Assembly: GCF_000518885.1 (NCBI RefSeq)
Contig: NZ_JAEL01000049.1
Coordinates: forward strand, 1-41,809
Direction of reading: 5' to 3'
DNA: 41,809 bases
From: Bacillus sp. J33
Lineage (GTDB): Bacteria > Bacillota > Bacilli > Bacillales > Cytobacillaceae
The translations under genes were made by a program, and so were the position numbers. The stretch's first letter is position 1, and the number at the start of each line of letters is the position of its first letter. Below the pieces are notes generated by a model, which saw nothing but the letters and a program-made list of their open reading frames with translations, had not been told where the DNA came from and ran no database searches. This document shows positions 9,246 through 15,996 of this stretch, piece by piece.

Positions 9246-9434
9246 TTAACTAAAAAATAAGCTAAAAGCTTTATAAATAAGGTAAATAGCTCCTACCAGG
9301 AGCCATACTAACGTACCCGGTCATATAGGAAGGGGTTGCTTAACCTGTTTTCCATTGCCAGAAACGTTAGGCCGACTAATTCCTCAAGAACCAGTTGTAG
9401 TGCAATCAGCAGTTTTCTTAGTTACTTTTGACAT
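9246..9434 (-). CDS. Candidate small selenoprotein A, one-helix membrane protein with two in-frame TGA codons
   Basis: ATG at 9434 is preceded by AGGGAGG with a 7-nt spacer. The frame runs 62 codons to TAA, interrupted only by TGA at codons 17 (9384-9386) and 38 (9321-9323). With U for TGA the protein starts MSKVTKKTADCTTTGSUG and has a polar linker. It then reads PLPIUPG followed by one hydrophobic helix, TLVWLLVGAIYLIYKAF. The paralogue at 9553-9693 keeps both TGA codons in the same contexts. Six base pairs with a GGT apical loop lie 18-32 nt after the second TGA. Cys11 and Sec17 could form a redox pair facing the cytoplasm or membrane. I know no such family; if the host lacks Sec machinery these are two pseudogenes with coincident stops. 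Confidence 0.6.
9289..9303 (-). promoter_or_regulatory. Putative bacterial SECIS hairpin of selenoprotein A, second UGA
   Basis: In the mRNA sense GCTCCT-GGT-AGGAGC forms a perfect six-pair stem, starting 18 nt after the UGA at 9321-9323, with loop guanines at +24 and +25. Bacterial SECIS elements sit within the coding region just after UGA and carry a guanine in the apical loop, so size and distance fit. The same DNA could be a weak terminator instead. A shorter TTAG/CTAA stem-loop (loop TCGGC) follows the first UGA. Confidence 0.45.
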
Positions 9435-9532
9435 TTTAAAGCCTCCCTAAAAATATTGAAAATAACTCAAATCTAGTAATTTTTCTTCCATACTTTAAAA
9501 AGGCCATCAAATAATGAGCGATTTAAAAGTCA

Positions 9533-9553
9533 CAAAAAGGGCTAAGTAGCCCC
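9533..9553 (-). terminator. Intrinsic terminator between the two small candidate selenoprotein genes
   Basis: On the minus strand GGGCT-ACTT-AGCCC is followed by TTTTT. It starts right after the TAG of the upstream small gene (9553-9693), so it probably ends or attenuates the sulfur-cluster transcript there. The second small gene (9246-9434) then needs read-through or its own promoter. Confidence 0.65.
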
Positions 9554-9693
9554 TAAAAAAATTTTTGAATTAAAATGATGACTCCTGCCACAAGCCAAAT
9601 AAATACCCCGGGTCATATAGGAGGTAAATTTCTCCGAGGATTACTTTTCTTTTTTCCTCAAGTGCTATAGTTCTTTGAAAGATTCTTTCCCAT
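9553..9693 (-). CDS. Candidate small selenoprotein B, paralogue with two in-frame TGA codons
   Basis: ATG at 9693 follows AAAGGA by 8 nt and lies 21 nt after the stop of the HesB-like gene. The frame has 46 codons before TAG, with TGA at codons 12 (9658-9660) and 27 (9613-9615). Read with U it gives MGKNLSKNYSTUGKKK, a basic stretch, then LPPIUPG and a hydrophobic helix, VFIWLVAGVIILIQKFF. Compared with the gene at 9246-9434, the U-Gly and Pro-Ile-U-Pro-Gly contexts, the Trp and the Gly in the helix are conserved, while the linker differs in length (15 versus 21 residues between the two U). That pattern suggests selection on protein sequence. Function unknown; neighbours suggest sulfur or selenium redox at the membrane. 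Confidence 0.6.
9580..9596 (-). promoter_or_regulatory. Putative SECIS hairpin of selenoprotein B, second UGA
   Basis: In mRNA sense GGCTT and GGAGTC-type arms (with two G.U pairs) enclose a loop containing GG at +24 and +25 after the UGA at 9613-9615. This is the same distance as in the paralogous gene at 9246-9434, although the stem sequence has changed. The match in position is the main evidence; the stem is weaker. Confidence 0.35.
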
Positions 9694-9714
9694 TTGGCAT
9701 TTCCTTTCAGGAAT

Positions 9715-10002
9715 TTATAGTCTAATTACCTTGAATTGTCCAACTCCAAATAGGGACTTAACATAATCAATTTTGACATTATTAAAATAAACTTTATCTC
9801 TTTCGTTCACTAAGAATTGTATTCCATTTTCTTCTGTAATTTCATCATTTTCTAAAGCTGACTCTTCCAGAGCCAGACGAAGCTGGGGTCCCCCTCAACC
9901 AATGCCCATTGTAAGACGTATAAATGGTGTTTTGCCTTCATTTAAAACATCTTTTAATTCTTTTTTAATTTTAGTTATGGCTGCGTCAGTTATTTTAATC
10001 AA
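9715..10002 (-). CDS. HesB/IscA-like protein with in-frame TGA at the conserved cysteine (candidate selenoprotein)
   Basis: TTG at 10002 follows GGAGG by 7 nt, and 95 codons run to TAA at 9715. The only interruption is TGA at codon 36 (9895-9897). The protein is a HesB/IscA-type Fe-S biogenesis fold: KITDAAITKIKKEL, then LTMGIG-U-GGPQLRLALEE, then NGIQFLVNERDKVYFNNV, IDYVKSLFG and QFKV. In the family the residue before GGP is Cys, and HesB-like selenoproteins with Sec exactly there are an established group. A CCAG/CTGG hairpin lies 9-22 nt after the TGA. It sits 18 nt after a DsrE-like gene, at the tail of the sulfur operon. The alternative is a pseudogene made by a single TGC/TGT to TGA change. 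Confidence 0.6.
9873..9886 (-). promoter_or_regulatory. Possible SECIS-like hairpin in the HesB-like gene
   Basis: In mRNA sense CCAG-CTTCGT-CTGG forms a four-pair stem whose loop guanine is 17 nt after the UGA, near the lower limit of the usual bacterial distance. A competing GGGG/CCCC pairing lies between the UGA and this stem. Suggestive only. Confidence 0.3.
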
Positions 10003-10020
10003 TGCAATTCCTCCAATTGT

Positions 10021-10401
10021 TTAAAAATGAAAAAACAAATCCGCTGATACTGCCTCGTTTAGGACCCATTTGATCGGGACTTGTTCAGCCGGATAAATGA
10101 ATTGTGTGTCGTCCTTTATATCCAAATCAACTACATAAAGTTTAACGCCTGATTCAACAGCTATCTTTAGTAAATCGTGAAGGGAAGGCGCGTTGAAGTC
10201 TGATAGTGCATTAGATAGGTATTCAATTCCATCTGATGGAATGGGAATGTATTTTTCATCTAATATGTTTACTCCTTTTCGGGAAAACGCTAAAATTACC
10301 TCCGCCCCGGAAGAAGATGCCCCAACTGCAATGTTCAATGGGGGATAAGCAGACTCCAATTCATCATGAAGTGCTAAAACGACTACCTTTTTCGTCTTCA
10401 T
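10021..10401 (-). CDS. DsrE/DsrF-like protein lacking the active cysteine
   Basis: A 126-aa DsrE-fold protein (start MKTKKVVVLALHDELESAYP, then GAEVILAFSRKGVNIL, the usual strand-helix pattern). Where active homologues carry G-C-Q-M-T, this one has VVDLDIKDD, and the whole protein has no cysteine. It can therefore not carry a persulfide. In DsrEFH-type proteins catalytically dead partners form mixed oligomers, so a structural role with the Cys-containing DsrE gene 15 nt upstream is likely. It ends 18 nt before the HesB-like candidate selenoprotein, consistent with one transcript. Confidence 0.7.
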   Translation of the reverse strand: MKTKKVVVLALHDELESAYPPLNIAVGASSSGAEVILAFSRKGVNILDEKYIPIPSDGIEYLSNALSDFNAPSLHDLLKIAVESGVKLYVVDLDIKDDTQFIYPAEQVPIKWVLNEAVSADLFFHF

Positions 10402-10416
10402 ATTTGTTCACCTCTT

Positions 10417-10770
10417 TTAATAACTTAAAACAGCATCTGCTTGGTATGCTTGCTCTAAAAAGGTAACAACGCCTGCAAGTTCTGCTCCATCAATTAACTC
10501 CAAACCATCCGCAATTAATACATTCATCTGACATCCATAAATTCTAATTCCAGTATTCAAAGCGATGTTAAATAGTAATGAGAGATCCACTCCATGAGTC
10601 CTGGTCATTTTATTAAAATAACGTTTATCCAAAACACGGGCACCATCTAAATCAAAAAATATAGAGACTTCATTATCATTTTCAACCATTTCAATGGATG
10701 TCTTTAATACATAGGGAACATTTGAGCTTAACGAGACAAAGAATACTACTCTCTTCTTCCGCATGTCCAC
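10417..10770 (-). CDS. DsrE-like sulfurtransferase
   Basis: 117 aa, DsrE fold. It has the active-site context RIYGCQMNVLIADGLEL and the GVVTFLEQAYQADAVLSY C-terminal helix typical of the family. The Cys would carry a persulfide passed between TusA-like and rhodanese-like partners encoded upstream. It is followed at 15 nt by a Cys-less paralogue, suggesting a heteromeric complex. Expression is presumably from the promoter upstream of yrkE, since the intervening gaps are short. Confidence 0.75.
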   Translation of the reverse strand: MDMRKKRVVFFVSLSSNVPYVLKTSIEMVENDNEVSIFFDLDGARVLDKRYFNKMTRTHGVDLSLLFNIALNTGIRIYGCQMNVLIADGLELIDGAELAGVVTFLEQAYQADAVLSY

Positions 10771-10817
10771 CCCTTCTTTCAGCTACATGTATGATACACG
10801 GTAGTTTTCCCTGTTTT

Positions 10818-11594
10818 TTATAAGATCTCCAACCAAGTCTTTATGGCAGTCGCTGCAATTATTAAAGCCAAAATTACCTGTAACGCTTTTGTGTTGACTT
10901 TTTTCCCAGCTGCGGCCCCTAACGGCGAAGCGATAAGACTGGCCACAATCATGATAATCGCCGGGCCATATTCCACTTGCCCTGTTGAGATTTTCCCAAT
11001 GGTTGAACCAATGGAGGAAATAAACGTAATCGCCAGTGAAGAGGCAATGGTCATTCTGGTTGGGATTTTTAGCACAACCAGCATGATGGGCACGAGCAGG
11101 AAGGCACCCGCCGCGCCAACGATTCCGGCCCCAATCCCGACGATAAAGGATAATGAAGCGGCAAGCCATTTATTAAATTTCACCTGGTCCAGCGGAATGT
11201 CATCAATTCCTTTTTTCGGGATAAACATCATGATTGCCGCAATCAAGGCGAGAATTCCGTAGACTAGATTAATCCCGCTCTCCGGCATTACATTTGAACC
11301 GTATCCGCCAATGAAACTCCCAATTAAAATACTGACCCCCATATACGCAATCAGCGTCTTGTTTAAGTACCCGCCTTTACGGTAGGCCCAGACACCTCCG
11401 ATTGTTGCGAAGAACACCTGTACTGCACTGATTCCGGACACTTCATGGGCGCTGAATGCCGCCACGCCCAGCAAAGGGGGGATATATAAAAGCATCGGGT
11501 ATTTTATAATGGAGCCTCCAATGCCCACCATGCCCGAAATAAAAGATCCAATAAAACCAATTAAGAAAATCGTGACAATAAAGGCAAAATCCAT
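10818..11594 (-). CDS. yrkJ: Sulfite exporter TauE/SafE-family membrane protein (cluster 1)
   Basis: 258 aa with about eight hydrophobic segments and the family repeats [18 protein letters not shown] and [12 protein letters not shown]. TauE/SafE proteins export small sulfur oxyanions or import sulfur compounds; in cst/yrk operons the partner is probably sulfite or thiosulfate made by persulfide oxidation. AAAGGAGG precedes the ATG at 11594. It lies 51 nt downstream of the TusA gene, as in the Bacillus yrkI-yrkJ pair. A second copy, nearly identical in its N-terminal region, is at 26930-27709. Confidence 0.85.
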   Translation of the reverse strand: MDFAFIVTIFLIGFIGSFISGMVGIGGSIIKYPMLLYIPPLLGVAAFSAHEVSGISAVQVFFATIGGVWAYRKGGYLNKTLIAYMGVSILIGSFIGGYGSNVMPESGINLVYGILALIAAIMMFIPKKGIDDIPLDQVKFNKWLAASLSFIVGIGAGIVGAAGAFLLVPIMLVVLKIPTRMTIASSLAITFISSIGSTIGKISTGQVEYGPAIIMIVASLIASPLGAAAGKKVNTKALQVILALIIAATAIKTWLEIL

Positions 11595-11645
11595 CCTGTT
11601 TCCTCCTTTAAAAGAAAAGGGAACCCGGTATCGGTTCCCTTAATA

Positions 11646-11873
11646 TTAGGCTTTTTTAATCCAGAATTTGAACACATCATTCTCTTCTTCATGTTTGATC
11701 AATTCATGGCCGCCCGACTTGGCCCAGGCAGTTAAATCATTCTTTGCCCCCTTGTCGGTGGCATGAACTTCCAACACTTGGCCTGATTCCAATTCATTCA
11801 TCGCTTTCTTTGTTTTAACGATTGGCATCGGGCACGCCAATCCTTTTGCATCCAATACTTTGTTTGATTCCAT
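11646..11873 (-). CDS. yrkI: TusA-family sulfur carrier protein (cluster 1)
   Basis: 75 aa, full length for TusA. The motif DAKGLACPMPIVKTKKAM carries the single persulfide-accepting Cys, and the C-terminal half (ATDKGAKNDLTAW, GHELI) is typical. It shuttles sulfane sulfur among rhodanese, DsrE and dioxygenase proteins in the cytoplasm. It lies 28 nt downstream of the rhodanese-dioxygenase gene and belongs to the same operon. The paralogue at 27762-27989 is very close. Confidence 0.9.
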   Translation of the reverse strand: MESNKVLDAKGLACPMPIVKTKKAMNELESGQVLEVHATDKGAKNDLTAWAKSGGHELIKHEEENDVFKFWIKKA

Positions 11874-11901
11874 TTTTAATTTCCTCCTAATTGTTTATTT
11901 T

Positions 11902-13029
11902 TTAGCGAACCGCACAGCGGTTTGGACCGATCTCCATTTCACGCTGCTTTTCTGTGTCCGGGCTGATTTTGCCCATATTGGTTTCACGAATTTCCTGGTA
12001 CGCATTTGGCTGCGGCGGAAGGTTTTCCGTCACTAGCTTCCTGAACTCGTTCTCATCTTCAATATTCAATCCGTGGTTCTTGGCAAACAATGTGCCAAGC
12101 TTCTCCGCGACACTTCCATCTTCATTCAGTTCGTCGATGATCATAAAGTGGGCAGGAAGCACGATCAATTCTTCGGATAGCTCTCTGTAACGCTTATACA
12201 GGCTCTCGCGCAGATCCCCAACCCAGTCCTCTGCCAACCCGGCAAGGTCAGGCCTTCCGATGGAATCGATGAACAGGATATCCCCTGAAAGCAGGAACTT
12301 CTCATCGACCACAAAGGAAGTGGAGCCTATTGTATGCCCTGGAGAGTATAAAGAATGAATATTGATCTTGGTTTCCCCAATGGCTACATCGTTTCCGCCT
12401 TCAAGCGGCTCATACTCAAAGGTCACTTCTGTGGCATCCTTTGGAGGCAGCCAGTATGTCGCATTTGTCTTTTCGGCGATCACCCGGCCTCCTGAGATGT
12501 GGTCCGCATGAAGATGGGTATCAAATACATGGGTAATCGTAGCCCCAATGCTTTTAGCAAATTCAAGATAGATGTCCGTCATCCTTGTCGCATCAATAAT
12601 AGCCGCCTCTCCATTAGAGACCACCATATAGGATAAACACCCTTTTCCAATACGGACAAACTGGAAAAGCTCTCCGCCATCCTTAAGATCCCCGACCTTA
12701 ACAGGCTCCAAATGTTCACTCCACGCTTTCATTCCACCCTCCAGGTAGGAAACGTCAAGTCCGGCATCCGACAGCATTTCCGCAACCATGACGGATGAAC
12801 CTTCTTTCGCACAGACAACGAGAATTTCTTGATCGGCTGGGATTTTGTCCATAATTTCTTCCACCCCATCAAGAAGTTCAAAATAAGGAACATTTAGATA
12901 TTGAAAGTTTTCCCCTTCAATTTTCCAATCCTGAAAATCACTTTCATTCCGGACATCCAATACAAACAGGTTTTCTTTATTGAAGACTTTCTTTGTTACT
13001 TCTTTTGAAGTCATTGCTTTAAAAGCCAT
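11902..13029 (-). CDS. yrkH: Rhodanese - metallo-beta-lactamase fusion (persulfide dioxygenase type, cluster 1)
   Basis: 375 aa. Residues 1-110 are a rhodanese domain (LDVRNESDF, active Cys73 in VVCAKEGSS). From about 120 an ETHE1-like MBL domain follows, with HLHADH at 172-177, SPGHTIGS (His232), SGDILF (Asp250) and LPAHF (His294). Such enzymes oxidise glutathione or bacillithiol persulfide to sulfite, or act with the rhodanese domain on thiosulfate. The domain order (rhodanese first) matches Bacillus YrkH rather than staphylococcal CstB, which has MBL first. The last residues (IGPNRCAVR) are shared with the copy at 28004-29140. Confidence 0.88.
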   Translation of the reverse strand: MAFKAMTSKEVTKKVFNKENLFVLDVRNESDFQDWKIEGENFQYLNVPYFELLDGVEEIMDKIPADQEILVVCAKEGSSVMVAEMLSDAGLDVSYLEGGMKAWSEHLEPVKVGDLKDGGELFQFVRIGKGCLSYMVVSNGEAAIIDATRMTDIYLEFAKSIGATITHVFDTHLHADHISGGRVIAEKTNATYWLPPKDATEVTFEYEPLEGGNDVAIGETKINIHSLYSPGHTIGSTSFVVDEKFLLSGDILFIDSIGRPDLAGLAEDWVGDLRESLYKRYRELSEELIVLPAHFMIIDELNEDGSVAEKLGTLFAKNHGLNIEDENEFRKLVTENLPPQPNAYQEIRETNMGKISPDTEKQREMEIGPNRCAVR

Positions 13030-13069
13030 TCTCCTTTACCTCCCTAGGTATATTTTTGAATAAAAAATT

Positions 13070-13465
13070 TTAGAATGTTAATGTCACATCAGCATCTTTG
13101 GCGAACTCAAGGAATGTCACCGCTCCGCCAACTTCAATCCCATCAACAAATGAATCTTTTTCAAGGCCCATAACATCCATTGTCATTTGGCAGCCAATAA
13201 ATTTGACTCCCATTTCCTGTGCCATTTCCGCCAATTCTGGAATGGCCGGAACGTTGGCTTTTTGAAAACCTTCCGCAAAGTGTTCTTTTCCTGCCGGCAT
13301 TGGAAGCTGCTGGTTGGCCTCTTTATGAATTAGGTTTAGTCCTTCAAATGTGAAGAAAATCGCTACTTCCTGATCCGTTGCTGCTGCTGCAGTCGCGATA
13401 TTGAAGACTTTATAGGCATCGAACATGCCACCGTTGCTTGCGATAATAGCTACTTTTTTATTCAT
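13070..13465 (-). CDS. DsrE/DsrF-like sulfurtransferase (cluster 1)
   Basis: 131 aa. The N-terminus (KKVAIIASNGGMFDAYKVF) and the GCQMTMDVMGLEK segment with its Cys define a DsrE-like persulfide carrier. It sits between the rhodanese-dioxygenase and the glutaredoxin genes with short gaps (40 and 12 nt). The gene order DsrE - Grx - TusA-rhodanese is repeated in cluster 2, so the three probably act as one relay. Confidence 0.85.
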   Translation of the reverse strand: MNKKVAIIASNGGMFDAYKVFNIATAAAATDQEVAIFFTFEGLNLIHKEANQQLPMPAGKEHFAEGFQKANVPAIPELAEMAQEMGVKFIGCQMTMDVMGLEKDSFVDGIEVGGAVTFLEFAKDADVTLTF

Positions 13466-13477
13466 ATCAAATTCCTC

Positions 13478-13720
13478 CTAGTTTTTTAATGCTAGCATTA
13501 TATTATTTGGATCATACCCAACAACCCATTTACCATTAATCTCTGTTTGAGGGATTCCCATTTGACCTGTTTTGTTCACAAGATGGTTCATCAGCTGTGG
13601 GTTGGTTTCAACATTTACCTCTTTAAATGGGATATTCTGCGACTCTAAAAAGTTTTTTAGCATGACACAATAGGGGCAGCGTGTTGTTGTATACACTGTA
13701 ACTGTGTTCATATCCTGCAT
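13478..13720 (-). CDS. Glutaredoxin-family protein, CPYC type (cluster 1)
   Basis: 80 aa. YTTTRCPYCVMLKNFLE carries the dithiol CPYC motif (residues 15-18), with the TGQMGIPQTEI cis-Pro loop and GYDPNNI end of NrdH/glutaredoxin folds. It probably reduces persulfide or mixed disulfide intermediates of the relay. The start at 13720 leaves 5 nt from the stop of the TusA-rhodanese gene upstream, a tight operon join. Confidence 0.85.
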   Translation of the reverse strand: MQDMNTVTVYTTTRCPYCVMLKNFLESQNIPFKEVNVETNPQLMNHLVNKTGQMGIPQTEINGKWVVGYDPNNIMLALKN

Positions 13721-13725
13721 TCTCC

Positions 13726-14301
13726 TTATTTATTTAAAGTATTGGTCTTTCCCGTCCAGGCACTCATACCTGGAACAACATTGATCACATTCGAAAATCC
13801 GTTTTCCGTAAGCTTCTGGGCAGCCAAATCACTACGGCTTCCTGTACGGCATACCACATAGATTTGATCGTCCTTGTTTAATTCACTTAGGCGCTCTTCC
13901 AATTCTCCCAACGGAATTGAAACAGCATTAGGAATATGGTTAAATGCATATTCAGCTGCCTCTCTTACATCAAGAACCACAATATTATCAAGGGCATCCA
14001 GCTTCTGTTCAAGTTCCTCATTGCTAGTTACATGGGGATGCTTTCTTTCAACTGAACCGTCATTTGATGATTTTCTAAGGTAATGCCTTAGTACATCTCC
14101 TTCTTCAATGGTTCCAAGATATTGGTGGCCGGCACTGTTTGCCCACGCTTGGAGGTCTGCTTTCGATCCCTTATCTGTCGCTTGAACTTCCAAGACCTGG
14201 CCAGCTTCCAATGTATTCATAGCCTTTTTTGTTTTGACAATCGGCATCGGACAAGCCAATCCTTTTGCGTCCAATGTTACGTTCACTTTGATGTTTTCCA
14301 T
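13726..14301 (-). CDS. yrkF: TusA-rhodanese fusion sulfurtransferase (cluster 1)
   Basis: 191 aa. Residues 8-80 are TusA (DAKGLACPMPIVKTKKAM). About 95-185 are a rhodanese domain (VLDVREAAEYAFNHIPNA, active loop VVCRTGSRSD with Cys). The fusion lets sulfane sulfur pass directly between the two carriers and matches Bacillus YrkF. It lies in the minus-strand operon between the glutaredoxin gene and a single-domain rhodanese 52 nt upstream. Confidence 0.88.
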   Translation of the reverse strand: MENIKVNVTLDAKGLACPMPIVKTKKAMNTLEAGQVLEVQATDKGSKADLQAWANSAGHQYLGTIEEGDVLRHYLRKSSNDGSVERKHPHVTSNEELEQKLDALDNIVVLDVREAAEYAFNHIPNAVSIPLGELEERLSELNKDDQIYVVCRTGSRSDLAAQKLTENGFSNVINVVPGMSAWTGKTNTLNK

Positions 14302-14353
14302 AGTGAGTCCTCCCGTTTAATACAGTATAGGGTATTTGTGAACCTAAAAGATT

Positions 14354-14659
14354 CTATTCAACTTTTCCTTCCCATGAAAGCATGCCGCCTGCCATATTAA
14401 TGACTTTATATCCATGGCTTTCAAGTGTTTGAGACGCGCGGCCGCTTCTTGCCCCTGAACGGCAAACCATGATATATTCTTTGGCTTTATCCAGCTCATG
14501 CAGGCGAAACTCAACTAATCCCAAAGGGATGTTGACCGCTCCCGGAATTTTTCCGGCAGCCACCTCATCTGTCTCACGAACATCGATGATGTTTAGCTGC
14601 TCTCCTTTGTTAAGCAACGCTTCCACTTCTTCAGCCGTCATTTCCCTCATTATGTTCAT
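14354..14659 (-). CDS. Single-domain rhodanese-like protein
   Basis: 101 aa, one rhodanese domain: IIDVRETDEVAAGKIPGA, active loop MVCRSGARSGRA with Cys, and the C-terminal NMAGGMLSWEG. Length and loop fit GlpE/PspE-like cytoplasmic sulfurtransferases. It has no counterpart in cluster 2. It lies 15 nt from the membrane-anchored rhodanese gene upstream, so both are probably made together. Confidence 0.85.
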   Translation of the reverse strand: MNIMREMTAEEVEALLNKGEQLNIIDVRETDEVAAGKIPGAVNIPLGLVEFRLHELDKAKEYIMVCRSGARSGRASQTLESHGYKVINMAGGMLSWEGKVE

Positions 14660-14674
14660 CTCCTTTTATTTGGA

Positions 14675-15034
14675 TCAAACCCAGGCGCTCATTCCGCCTT
14701 TTACATTTGTCACTTGCTTAAACCCTTTTTTCCTCAGTAATTTGCTGGCTTTATTGCTTCTCATTCCGCTTTGGCAGATGACAATGACCTCTTTTTCCTT
14801 TGAAAGCTGGTCAGCCTTATCCGCCAATTGATGAAGCGGGATGTTTTTGAAGCCTTTTATGTTCTTTGCTTTAAACTCTCCCTGTGTCCTTACATCAATA
14901 TACTGCTTGTTTTTATCTTGCAATTCTTTTTTCAGCTCTGCAGTCGAGATTTGCCTTACTCCCTTTGTTGGAACAAGACGCTGGATGAAAAAGAAAGCAA
15001 CAAGTGCAAGAAGAAGATAGTTTAGATAGTCCAT
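14675..15034 (-). CDS. Membrane-anchored rhodanese-like protein
   Basis: 119 aa. One N-terminal membrane segment (YLLLALVAFFFIQRLVP) is followed by a rhodanese domain with YIDVRTQGEF and active loop VICQSGMRSNKA. The short loop before the helix and the KGVRQ after it suggest the domain faces the cytoplasm. It may deliver sulfane sulfur near the TauE exporter or a membrane quinone reductase encoded elsewhere; no SQR gene is present in this window. Confidence 0.8.
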   Translation of the reverse strand: MDYLNYLLLALVAFFFIQRLVPTKGVRQISTAELKKELQDKNKQYIDVRTQGEFKAKNIKGFKNIPLHQLADKADQLSKEKEVIVICQSGMRSNKASKLLRKKGFKQVTNVKGGMSAWV

Positions 15035-15083
15035 TCCCTTCCCTCCTTGATTTTATAAAAGGGGAACCCCCCTTAAAGAATAC

Positions 15084-15563
15084 TTAGATAAATAAATTGA
15101 CCTTGCCATCCTCAGCGTCCGCTAAATAGGCTGCCACGCCGGCGTATTCAATGTTATCCAGCAGCTCTTCCTTTTGAAGGCCCAGCAGATCCATTGTCAT
15201 GGTGCATGCCACCAGCTTTATATCCTGTTCCTGAGCCATTTCAATCAGCTGAGGCAGAGGCATGACGTTATGTTTCTTCATTACATCCTTGATCATCTTG
15301 GGACCGAAACCGGCAAAGTTCATGTTTGAAAGCCCCATTTTATCGGAGCCCCTCGGCATCATTTTGCCGAACATTTTTTCCATAAACCCTTTTTTCACTG
15401 GGATATGTTCATCCTTACGCAAGGCATTCAATCCCCAAAACGTGTGGAAAATGGTGACTTCGTGGTCGTAAGCCGCTGCCCCGTTCGCAATAATATAAGC
15501 TGCCATTGCCTTGTCATAATCCCCGCTAAATAGGATGATGTTGGTTGTTTTTCTTTCTGTCAT
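15084..15563 (-). CDS. yrkE: DsrE-family protein, YrkE type
   Basis: 159 aa, the longer YrkE-type DsrE: FSGDYDKAMAAYIIANGAAA, a Met/Gly-rich insert around residue 75, then KLVACTMTMDLLGLQKEEL with the persulfide Cys. It is the first gene after the CstR-controlled promoter, with AGGAGG 5 nt or so upstream and an 18-bp palindrome in the leader. It is the operon head for genes running down to about 9.5 kb. Confidence 0.85.
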   Translation of the reverse strand: MTERKTTNIILFSGDYDKAMAAYIIANGAAAYDHEVTIFHTFWGLNALRKDEHIPVKKGFMEKMFGKMMPRGSDKMGLSNMNFAGFGPKMIKDVMKKHNVMPLPQLIEMAQEQDIKLVACTMTMDLLGLQKEELLDNIEYAGVAAYLADAEDGKVNLFI

Positions 15564-15582
15564 CGCTTCCTCCTAGAATTTC

Positions 15583-15600
15583 ACCCATACATGTATGGGT
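15583..15600. promoter_or_regulatory. 18-bp perfect palindrome in the yrkE leader (possible second CstR operator)
   Basis: ACCCATACATGTATGGGT is a perfect palindrome ending 20 nt before the yrkE start codon and next to its ribosome site. The GGGTAT/ATACCC half-sites resemble the CsoR-class operators seen nearby, but the spacing is wider. It could also form a hairpin in the mRNA leader that affects translation. Confidence 0.5.
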
Positions 15601-15679
15601 ATTATTTCTGCCAAAAAAATTACTTTTTAATACACATTATGAGTACAGCATTTTCTTCTTCGTGTTGCTTTGTCAAAGT

Positions 15680-15721
15680 TACCTATAGGGGTATATTAAT
15701 AGACAAAAGAAAGAATGTCAA
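15680..15721 (-). promoter_or_regulatory. Sigma-A promoter with CstR-type operator for the yrkE operon
   Basis: On the minus strand TTGACA (15716-15721), a 17-nt spacer and TAATAT (15693-15698) form a near-consensus promoter. The plus-strand sequence TACCTATAGGGGTA (15680-15693) overlaps the -10 and start site and matches the CsoR/CstR class layout, so bound repressor would block initiation. Persulfide modification of CstR, encoded just upstream, should relieve it. Confidence 0.75.
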
Positions 15722-15735
15722 CCCAAGAGATTTTT

Positions 15736-15996
15736 TTATCTGCTTTTTACTAGTAGATTGACAGCTTGTTTGATTAATTCATCCGTTTTCTCTTCGCTTT
15801 TATCAGCTTCCAGGACACATTCAACCAAATTTGAACTTACAACTACACCAATTGTTCTATCCACGGCCGAGCGAACGGCTGACAATTGAGTGATAACATC
15901 TTTACAATCTTTATTCTCTTCCATCATCTTCAAGATTCCTCTAAGCTGACCTTCCATTCGCTTTACTCTATTTTTCATTTGATCATTGTATTCCAC
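15736..15996 (-). CDS. yrkD: CsoR-family persulfide sensor repressor (CstR type)
   Basis: 86 aa, all-helical CsoR fold (NRVKRMEGQLRGILKMMEEN). Cys31 and Cys60 are present, at the positions of the persulfide-reactive pair of staphylococcal CstR. The copper-binding His found four residues before the second Cys in CsoR is Asn56 here (SSNLVEC), which argues against a copper sensor and for CstR. The start overlaps the end of the upstream rhodanese-like gene by 22 nt. Operator-like sequences stand at both promoters (15680-15693 and 16433-16446), indicating autoregulation. Cluster 2 has no regulator of its own and may use this one. Confidence 0.88.
   Translation of the reverse strand: MEYNDQMKNRVKRMEGQLRGILKMMEENKDCKDVITQLSAVRSAVDRTIGVVVSSNLVECVLEADKSEEKTDELIKQAVNLLVKSR

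Noticed and set aside
9285-9335. A programmed +1 frameshift from the ATG in TATATGACC in the two small genes
   Set aside because: At first both hydrophobic helices seemed to need a +1 shift after ATG-ACC. That ATG lacks a ribosome site (the upstream bases are anti-SD-like), and an upstream ATG with a good site reads the helix frame directly through two TGA codons.
10783-11262. Additional long frames opposite or overlapping the TauE gene
   Set aside because: They lie wholly within TauE in other frames, lack ribosome sites and have no recognisable domain.
15736-15996. Copper-sensing CsoR
   Set aside because: The metal-binding His is replaced by Asn and the gene context is persulfide metabolism, so CstR is the better call.
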